NCBI GenBank assembly: GCA_963624095.1
Contig: CAVFNZ010000007.1
Coordinates: 1-41,234 of the forward strand
From: Phocaeicola_A sp963624095
GTDB taxonomy: Bacteria; Bacteroidota; Bacteroidia; Bacteroidales; Bacteroidaceae
Reading direction: 5' to 3'
DNA length: 41,234 bases
Positions 36,601-41,234 of this stretch are shown piece by piece (within the stretch, counting starts at the first letter, position 1; every line of letters starts with the position of its first letter). Under the pieces are notes generated by a model. That model was not told the DNA's origin, made no database searches, and was given only the letters and a program-made list of their open reading frames with translations. Position numbers and translations under genes: made by a program.

Positions 36601-36731
36601 CGTACCGTGTAAAGAATGTGCACGAGCGCAGCGGCGAGGTCACTCTGCTTGCCAAGAAGGTGAAAGTGACCGGTGACTACACCCTGCAAGCCGAGAAGGG
36701 TGGGGTCTACTGGTTGGAAAAGATAAACTAA
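33630..36731 (+). CDS. Bimodular beta-helix + DUF6298-like protein, candidate new carbohydrate enzyme
   Basis: This 1033-residue protein has a signal peptide (MKMRKQLAQ...SPVHAQ). The first half (about 45-580) is a right-handed parallel beta-helix of the pectate-lyase superfamily: it opens with NSAAIQRAIDYVSS and GAVLLRKGTYRLDKPLYI, then regular coils such as VENLSLVADYD and HAENCWVRNLNF. The second half (about 585-990) reads like a TIM-barrel glycosidase with strands FYNYGLWYD, ILLYYNNYF and VIQFISAEYTGP (Glu806, a plausible acid), and ends in a small beta domain. The second part matches what I recall as DUF6298. No activity is known to me. It is the last gene of the operon, 40 bp after GH2 and just before a strong hairpin. 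An alternative start is at 33636. Confidence 0.75.
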   Translation: MKMRKQLAQVVCAIVCGLALSPVHAQDTPITYKEGQLLYETDAKGNRILDFSYCGYRNSDVAIPDLPVRVYVSPVEGDNSAAIQRAIDYVSSLKTDANGLRGAVLLRKGTYRLDKPLYIRTSGVVLRGADKTGVVLEKHGYERGAIVYIEGYDNRKVIDTLSVASDYVPVNARTLSLASKGNLKVGDRVLVYRPSEKEWIASVGCDIFGGGISSLGWKPGDADLYWDRTVERVEGNSITLDAPLTMALDASNAHCKVLPYTWSGRIADSGVENLSLVADYDKQYPLDENHAWTGVSINHAENCWVRNLNFSQLAGSAVVVQPTVARITVEDCIATHPVSEIAGLRRQTFYTLGQLTLFQRCYSEQGIHDFVAGMNAAGPNAFVQCQSSESKGYSGAVGAWACGLLFDVVNIDGHDLAFRNLGQSKAGAGWNTANSVFWQCTAAEIHCYSPAADAKNHAYGCWAQFSGDGVWSGSNNHISPRSLFDAQLTARLQSDVSKRNRVWTLSSNGATSSPTIDQAMLMSQEAMKPLLTLRMWIDQRPFDATVSTEGVKSIDEVKFKQPVVTAPTKKLCRVENGVLVADGCLMTGNVRKATWWSGSLRPNYVRSASDNITRFVPDREGTGFTDRIDSVVRNMKQRHNVAMFYNYGLWYDRRRDDHERIRRRDADVWAPFYEQPFARSGQGSAWEGLSKYDLTRPNTWYWGRLKEFADKAEPEGILLYYNNYFQHNILEAGAHWVDCPWRTANNINDTGFPEPVNFAGDKRIFVAEMFYDINHPVRRELHRNYIRQCLDNFADNSNVIQFISAEYTGPLHFMQFWLDCIAEWEQETGKHALVALSATKDVQDAILSDPKRVAVVDIIDIRYWHYRVDGSAYAPEGGKNMAPRQHARKVKEGKMGAEGAYKAVSEYRTKYPDKAVMLYAQNYPDQGWPVLMAGGSCPVLRLSDEALLRAIPQMRPVVNNDAPYQLLQGDNGALVRVGKGREVTLRLPAGTYRVKNVHERSGEVTLLAKKVKVTGDYTLQAEKGGVYWLEKIN

Positions 36732-36739
36732 GTAACAAT

Positions 36740-36774
36740 CGAAGGGACATTCCGATTATCGGGATGTCCCTTCG
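36740..36774. terminator. Strong hairpin ending the enzyme operon, between convergent genes
   Basis: CGAAGGGACATTCCGA (36740-36755) pairs with TCGGGATGTCCCTTCG (36759-36774) as a 16-bp stem with one T-G wobble and a 3-base TTA loop. It lies 8 bases after the stop of the beta-helix gene and 26 bases before the end of convergent rnr, so it can serve both strands. There is no long T-run on either side, as is common in this phylum. Confidence 0.8.
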
Positions 36775-36800
36775 TCATAATGTAAGGTTGACAAGAAATT

Positions 36801-39065
36801 TCACTTCCGCTTCTTTCGGCCTTTCTCCTTGCCGCCTTTCTTTTCTTTCTTCCCTTTGTCCGCCTTGATGCGGTTCGCTTTGGTCTGCCCGTACCATTGT
36901 GTAGATGAGCCTTGGTCGTCTGGGTTGGAGGCTAAGGTGAAGTCGAGCTGTTTCCTTTCGAGATTGGTGCAAGCAACCTTTATCTTGATGGGGTCGCCCA
37001 AGTTATAACGTTTGTGGCTTCGCCGGCCGATGAGGCAATAGTTCTTCTCGTCGAAGTCGAAATAGTCGTTGCCCAGTTCGCGGATAGGAATCAGACCCTC
37101 GCACTTGTTCTCGTTCAGTTCCACATAGAGTCCCCATTCCGTGATGCCGCTGATGACACCGTCGTACGCCTGTCCGATGTGGTCGGACATATACTCCACC
37201 TGTTTGTACTTCACGCTGGCGCGTTCGGCCGAAGCTGCGGTCTGCTCCATGGCGGAGCAGTGTTCGCAGAGGTTCTCGTACTTGTCCCTGTTCACGGAAC
37301 GTCCTCCCGCCAGGTAGCGTGTGAGCAGGCGGTGAACCATCAGATCCGGGTAGCGGCGGATAGGAGAGGTGAAGTGCGTGTAGTAGTCGAACGCTAAGCC
37401 GTAGTGTCCGATGTTATAGGTACTGTAGCGCGCTTTCTGCATCGCCCGCAGCGACACGGTCTCTATCAGGTTTTGCTCGCGCTTGCCTTGCACCTGATCC
37501 AGCAGGCTGTTGATGGACTTCGACACTTCGGCATTCGAGCCCGTAGTGCGCAACTTATAGCCGAAACGGGTGATGAAGGTTTTCAGGTTCTCCAACTTGT
37601 CGGGGTCGGGGAGGTCGTGGATACGATAGGGGAACACCTTGGGCTTCACCTTCTTGGCAACCTTGCCGATGCGCTCCGCAACCGTTCGGTTGGCCAGCAG
37701 CATAAACTCCTCTATCAGCTTGTTGGCCTCCTTGGCCTCTTTGAAGTAGACCCCAGTAGGCTTGCCGTTCTCATCGAGGTTGAACTTCACCTCGGTACGC
37801 TCAAAGCTGATGGCACCTTCGGCGAAACGCTTGTCGCGCAGAATCTTTGCCAAGCGGTTCAGCGTGAGAATCTCCTCCTTGTAGTCGCCCTCACCGGTCT
37901 CTATGATTTGCTGGGCCTCTTCGTAGGCGTAGCGTCGGTTGCTCTTGATGATTGTGTGTACAATGCGCGAATCGCGCACTTCGGCCTTCTCGTTCATCTC
38001 GAAGATGACGGAGTAGGCCAGCTTCTCCTCATCGGGACGCAGCGAACAGATGAAGTTGCAGAGTCGTTCGGGCAACATGGGGACGGTGCGGTCTACCAGA
38101 TAGACCGACGTGGCGCGCTCCTGCGCCTCCTTGTCGATGACACTGCCCTCCTTCACGTAATGCGACACGTCGGCGATGTGTACGCCAATCTCCCAGAGGC
38201 CCTCCTTCAGCTTGCGGATGGAGAGGGCATCATCGAAGTCCTTCGCGTCCGCGGGGTCGATGGTGAACGTGACGGTGTTGCGGAAATCCTCGCGCCCTTC
38301 CAGGTCCTCCTTCGTGAACTCTTCGGGAATCTTGTCCGCGGCCTTCTCCACATTCTCCGGATAGACATACGGCAATCCGTATTCGGCCAGGATGGCGTGC
38401 ATCTCCGTGGTGTTGTCGCCCGCCTTGCCCAGGATGTCTATCACCTTGCCGATGGGGTTCTTGGCGCGGAAAGGCCACTCGGTAATCTTTACCACGGCCT
38501 TGTCGCCCGTCTTTCCCTTGTTCAGGTTCTCCTTCGGGATGAAGATGTCGTTGGCCAGGTTGCGGTCTTCCGTAATCAGAAACGCGTAGCCTTTCTCCAC
38601 CTGCAGTGTGCCGATGAAGTTCTGGTCCGCATGCTCCACGATTTCGATGACTTCGCCCTCGCGTTCGCGGTTCTTCCGCTTGGCGAAGAGCGCCACGCGC
38701 ACCTTGTCGTTGTTCATCGCGTGGCCCGAGTTGCGCTCGGCGATGAACACCGGCTCGCCGCCTCCTTCGGGGATGAAGGAGTTCTTTCCGTTGCTCTTTC
38801 GTTGGAACGTGCCGTCGATAATCTGTCCGTGGTCGCTATATTGGAAGAAACCCTTTTTGGGTTCGCATAGGTAGTCCTCCTCCACCAACTCCTCCAGGAT
38901 GTCCAGACAGAGTGCTTTCAGTGGGTGTGTGTCCAGGTTGAGCTCGCTAAAGATCTGCTTGAAGCCCCACATCTGGTTGATATCTTTCTGAAACAGGGCG
39001 GTCAGTTGCCCTGTCAATTCCTTCTTCGTCATGCGTTTGCCGCCTTTTCTACCCGATTTGCCCAT
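36801..39065 (-). CDS. rnr: Ribonuclease R (3'-5' exoribonuclease)
   Basis: This 754-residue housekeeping enzyme degrades structured RNA, including rRNA and mRNA. Domains: an N-terminal helix-turn-helix-like part, two cold-shock domains (about 75-225), the RNB catalytic domain (about 250-580), an S1 RNA-binding domain (about 630-715) and a Lys-rich tail (KGKKEKKGGKEKGRKKRK). The catalytic metal site TIDPADAKDFDDALS gives Asp270, Asp276, Asp278 and Asp279, the same spacing as Asp272, 278, 280 and 281 of the E. coli enzyme within two residues. ATG at 39065 is taken as the start because it keeps the usual basic N-terminus; Met12 is an alternative. It is unrelated to the PUL and convergent with it. 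Confidence 0.96.
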   Translation of the reverse strand: MGKSGRKGGKRMTKKELTGQLTALFQKDINQMWGFKQIFSELNLDTHPLKALCLDILEELVEEDYLCEPKKGFFQYSDHGQIIDGTFQRKSNGKNSFIPEGGGEPVFIAERNSGHAMNNDKVRVALFAKRKNREREGEVIEIVEHADQNFIGTLQVEKGYAFLITEDRNLANDIFIPKENLNKGKTGDKAVVKITEWPFRAKNPIGKVIDILGKAGDNTTEMHAILAEYGLPYVYPENVEKAADKIPEEFTKEDLEGREDFRNTVTFTIDPADAKDFDDALSIRKLKEGLWEIGVHIADVSHYVKEGSVIDKEAQERATSVYLVDRTVPMLPERLCNFICSLRPDEEKLAYSVIFEMNEKAEVRDSRIVHTIIKSNRRYAYEEAQQIIETGEGDYKEEILTLNRLAKILRDKRFAEGAISFERTEVKFNLDENGKPTGVYFKEAKEANKLIEEFMLLANRTVAERIGKVAKKVKPKVFPYRIHDLPDPDKLENLKTFITRFGYKLRTTGSNAEVSKSINSLLDQVQGKREQNLIETVSLRAMQKARYSTYNIGHYGLAFDYYTHFTSPIRRYPDLMVHRLLTRYLAGGRSVNRDKYENLCEHCSAMEQTAASAERASVKYKQVEYMSDHIGQAYDGVISGITEWGLYVELNENKCEGLIPIRELGNDYFDFDEKNYCLIGRRSHKRYNLGDPIKIKVACTNLERKQLDFTLASNPDDQGSSTQWYGQTKANRIKADKGKKEKKGGKEKGRKKRK

Positions 39066-39100
39066 AATTGTGAATGTTTATAGTTATCAGTTTACTTCCA

Positions 39101-39129
39101 CAAAAGTACGGTTTTTATTCAAAAACAAA
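39101..39129 (-). promoter_or_regulatory. Candidate promoter for rnr
   Basis: On the minus strand, TACTTTTG (complement of 39101-39108) fits the TAnnTTTG -7 box, with TTTG (complement of 39126-39129) upstream at a 17-base spacing, slightly short of the usual 19-21. The -7 box lies about 36 bases before the rnr start codon. Confidence 0.55.
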
Positions 39130-39165
39130 GGGATGCAAACGCATATTTTGTTCTCAGCCAAGTGC

Positions 39166-39188
39166 CCGGACGGTCATTTACTGTCCGG
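39166..39188. repeat. Short inverted repeat (hairpin) upstream of rnr
   Basis: CCGGACGGT (39166-39174) pairs with ACTGTCCGG (39180-39188) across a 5-base loop; nine pairs including one G-T wobble. No T-run follows on either strand, so it is not a plain terminator. It lies upstream of the rnr promoter. Confidence 0.5.
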
Positions 39189-39212
39189 ATAGCTGATGAG
39201 TCGAGAAAAACA

Positions 39213-39249
39213 CAAGTACTTACGTTGCCGCATGCAAGTACTTGCGTTG
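39213..39249. repeat. Two 15-bp direct repeats with palindromic core, 22-bp period
   Basis: CAAGTACTTACGTTG (39213-39227) and CAAGTACTTGCGTTG (39235-39249) differ at one base and repeat every 22 bp, about two helix turns. Each holds the palindrome AAGTACTT, extended in the second copy to GCAAGTACTTGC (39234-39245). This is the look of tandem operator sites, 110-150 bp upstream of the rnr promoter, in the tail region of the upstream MFS gene. Confidence 0.45.
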
Positions 39250-39276
39250 ACGAATCCGTAAAAATGTAAATTAAAA

Positions 39277-39308
39277 GACATCCCGCTCCAGAGATGGAGC
39301 GGGATGTC
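39277..39308 (-). terminator. Intrinsic terminator of the leftward MFS gene
   Basis: GACATCCCGCTCC (39277-39289) and GGAGCGGGATGTC (39296-39308) form a perfect 13-bp stem with a 6-base loop, 24 bases past the stop codon at 39333. On the minus strand it is followed by TTTTAATTT, a suitable T-rich tail. Confidence 0.88.
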
Positions 39309-39332
39309 ATGAATGCTATATGTCGTGATAGA

Positions 39333-40982
39333 TTAATCCACAACGATGGGTTTGTATTTCGGAACGAGAGCCTTCATGATAACCCAGCCAATCAGGTAAG
39401 CGACGGCGCAGATGCAGAAGATTATCATGTATCCGGCGGGTTTGCCTTCGAAGCCCATGGCTTCCATCGGCATGTTGACCATTGTACCGCCCAACTCGCC
39501 GACCTTGGTGACCATCAACTGGGTCATGTCGTTGAGGTGCATAGCTTCCTCCGTCAAAGGAGTTCCGGTAAGTCCCTCGATGGTCTTTCTGGAGAGCTCA
39601 TAGGTCTCGCCGTTCAGTGTGAACGAACCTGCGGCGTGTGTGAACAACGAACCTGAGCACTTGTTGATGAGGAATGAACCCACACCACCGGCCATACCGC
39701 CGATACCCGTAACGGTAGCGATGGCACTCTTCGGGAACATGTCACCTGTGGTGGAGAAGATGTTGGCCGACCATGACTGGTGAGCGGCTCCAAGGATACC
39801 GATGAGGATGATAGGCAACCAGGCGGACAGGGTGCTGTCGCCAAGGGGCTGAGCCAAGATTCCGAGCAAGGGGAAGAACGCGAAAATCAGCATCGCGCGC
39901 ATACGTCCCGCATACGGGTTCATGCCCAACTTGTCCACAAAGTAGGTTGGCAGATAGCCGCCGAAGATGGAGAGCATCGTGATGAGGTAGAGCACGAAGA
40001 TAAGCGTCATACCCATGGTAGAGGATGAGCTGTAACCGAATACGTCGGAGATGTAGGCCGGTGTCCAGAAGAGGAAGAACCACCATACGCCATCGGTCAT
40101 GAACTTGCCGACGATGAATGACCAAGTCTGTTTGAAGGTAAGGCATTTCAGGATGCCAATCTTCTTCTCGTTGGCCTCGGAAGCGTCAGTCGTAGCTTCC
40201 GGCTCTTCATTGTCCTGGTTGATGTAAACCAACTCAGCCTTGTTGACGCGCTTGTTCTCTGACGGTTTCTTGTATGCGAAAATCCAGAATGCCATCCAGA
40301 CGTAACCCAACGCACCGATAACGATGAACGCCATCTCCCAGCCGAAAGCCTGAGCGATGAAAGGAATGGTGAGCGGGGCAATCAAAGCACCTACGGAAGC
40401 ACCGTTGTTGAAGATGGAAGTCGCGAAGGCGCGGTCTTTCTTCGGGAAGTATTCCGCTGTCACCTTGATGGCTGCGGGGAAGTTTCCGGCCTCACCGGCT
40501 GCCAGCACGATGCGGCAACCGAGGAACAACCAAACGCTGACGCTCGACACGGCCAGTGTGGCGTTGGCCAATGCCTCGGGGTTGATGCCGTTTGACTCAA
40601 TGTAGTGAGCGATGCACTCCTTGGCACCCTCGAACCCTACAAACCAAGAGCCATCCAGGATGCCGCTCGTCGCGATGCCGCAGAAGGCGTGGAGGCAGGC
40701 ACCCGTTGACCAGATGCCGATAGCCCAAAGGTAACCTTTCTTTGTTCCCAACCAGTCTACGAACTTTCCGGCGAAAAGCATGCAGATGGCATATATGATG
40801 GAGAAATAGGCCGTGATGGTACCGTAGTCGGCATCCGACCAGTGGAATTCTGGAGATATGAAATCCTTCCAGGTTAATGACAACACCTGTCTGTCCATGT
40901 AGTTGACAGTGGTGGCGAAGAAAAGCAATGAACAAATCCACCAACGGTAGTTTGTCATCTTTTCGTTTTTCAATGTACTCAT
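39333..40982 (-). CDS. MFS transporter, hexuronate (ExuT/ACS-family) type
   Basis: This 549-residue membrane protein has about 12 spans. It opens with NYRWWICSLLFFATTVNYMDRQVLSLT, broken by WKDFISPEFHW, which is the N-terminus of the anion:cation symporter branch that includes hexuronate carriers. GEAGNFPAAIKVTAEYFPKKDRA in loop 4 and NNGASVGALIAPL in the next span are further signatures. It is longer than ExuT because of an extracytoplasmic insert after span 3 (GILDGSW to NGINPEAL) and a long loop near the C-terminus (SFTLNGETYELSRK to NDMTQL). The likely cargo is glucuronate or galacturonate. It has its own promoter and terminator, so it is a single-gene unit. Met9 (40958) is an alternative start. 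Confidence 0.88.
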   Translation of the reverse strand: MSTLKNEKMTNYRWWICSLLFFATTVNYMDRQVLSLTWKDFISPEFHWSDADYGTITAYFSIIYAICMLFAGKFVDWLGTKKGYLWAIGIWSTGACLHAFCGIATSGILDGSWFVGFEGAKECIAHYIESNGINPEALANATLAVSSVSVWLFLGCRIVLAAGEAGNFPAAIKVTAEYFPKKDRAFATSIFNNGASVGALIAPLTIPFIAQAFGWEMAFIVIGALGYVWMAFWIFAYKKPSENKRVNKAELVYINQDNEEPEATTDASEANEKKIGILKCLTFKQTWSFIVGKFMTDGVWWFFLFWTPAYISDVFGYSSSSTMGMTLIFVLYLITMLSIFGGYLPTYFVDKLGMNPYAGRMRAMLIFAFFPLLGILAQPLGDSTLSAWLPIILIGILGAAHQSWSANIFSTTGDMFPKSAIATVTGIGGMAGGVGSFLINKCSGSLFTHAAGSFTLNGETYELSRKTIEGLTGTPLTEEAMHLNDMTQLMVTKVGELGGTMVNMPMEAMGFEGKPAGYMIIFCICAVAYLIGWVIMKALVPKYKPIVVD

Positions 40983-41041
40983 AGTAATAAATTTGATGTT
41001 TTGATGATTATATCCTTATTCTGTATTCTTAGTAAATGTGA

Positions 41042-41049
41042 CAAAGATA
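41042..41049 (-). promoter_or_regulatory. Candidate -7 box for the hexuronate transporter gene
   Basis: The complement of 41042-41049 reads TATCTTTG, a perfect TAnnTTTG, about 60 bases before the start codon at 40982. I found no convincing -33 TTTG at the right spacing, so activation by a regulator may be needed. Confidence 0.45.
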
Positions 41050-41197
41050 TAATTTCATATTGTATATTCTGCTAAAAGTCGGAGATATTTTAGATTTATT
41101 AAACGGAAAAGAGGGCTACGGAGGGCTTTTGTCTTAATTAATGTACACGAAAAGGAAAAACAGAACAGGGATAGTCGCTCAATTGAGAGTTCTTGAG

Positions 41198-41205
41198 TAC
41201 ATTTG
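41198..41205 (+). promoter_or_regulatory. Possible -7 box facing right, for a gene beyond the window
   Basis: TACATTTG fits the TAnnTTTG pattern on the plus strand near the right edge, followed by an AT-rich stretch without an ORF. No -33 element with proper spacing is visible. It would serve a gene starting after 41234. Confidence 0.3.
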
Positions 41206-41234
41206 CATATCACTAACATACTACTATTATTAAT

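Noticed and set aside
37404..38870. A 488-codon plus-strand open frame inside rnr
   Set aside because: It is opposite the highly conserved RNB domain of ribonuclease R; no start context and no family features.
39119..39343. A 74-codon minus-strand ORF between rnr and the MFS gene
   Set aside because: It runs through the MFS terminator stem and the direct repeats, starts inside the MFS coding end and has no recognisable motif.

Overview
The window looks like the chromosome of a member of the Bacteroidales. The evidence is a SusC/SusD pair, Bacteroidota-type lipoprotein signals, a FecR/DUF4974 anti-sigma factor, promoters of the TTTG / TAnnTTTG type with few Shine-Dalgarno sequences, and a ribonuclease R of the expected length. 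I cannot assign a genus from the sequence alone.

Positions 1-36731 form one large polysaccharide utilization locus (PUL) with two divergent arms. The leftward arm (7748 down to 1, running off the left edge) encodes a FecR-type anti-sigma factor, a SusC outer-membrane transporter with an N-terminal STN signalling domain, a SusD lipoprotein, a DUF4843 lipoprotein and a partial PKD-like lipoprotein. This is the glycan capture and signalling arm. The partner ECF sigma factor usually found next to fecR is missing. A 218-bp intergenic region (7749-7966) separates the arms and holds a near-ideal Bacteroidota promoter for the rightward arm.

The rightward arm (7967-36731) is a tightly packed run of ten genes with gaps of at most 72 bp and two true overlaps. 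In order they are: a GH127 beta-L-arabinofuranosidase-like enzyme; an MFS sugar transporter; a GH78 alpha-L-rhamnosidase without signal peptide; an alpha-glucuronidase/GH20-like lipoprotein; a giant GH43-like + GH2 + malectin + CBM fusion; a LacZ-type GH2; a GH106 alpha-L-rhamnosidase; a SASA-family acetylesterase; a DUF5703 protein; a second stand-alone GH2; and a bimodular beta-helix protein (the transporter makes eleven coding sequences if each is counted singly). A strong hairpin closes the arm. Two rhamnosidase families, an arabinofuranosidase, beta-galactosidase/glucuronidase-type GH2s and an esterase suggest a decorated, rhamnose- and arabinose-containing plant glycan, such as a rhamnogalacturonan or arabinogalactan side chain. 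The exact substrate is inference. No standard polysaccharide lyase or GH28 is present, so backbone cleavage, if any, may rest on the poorly characterised proteins.

The right end (36775-41234) is outside the PUL. It holds leftward ribonuclease R (rnr), a short intergenic stretch with a hairpin and a 15-bp direct repeat, and a leftward MFS transporter of the hexuronate type with its own terminator and a candidate promoter. No RNA genes, CRISPR arrays, insertion sequences or phage genes were seen. No gene-free stretch exceeds 300 bases.
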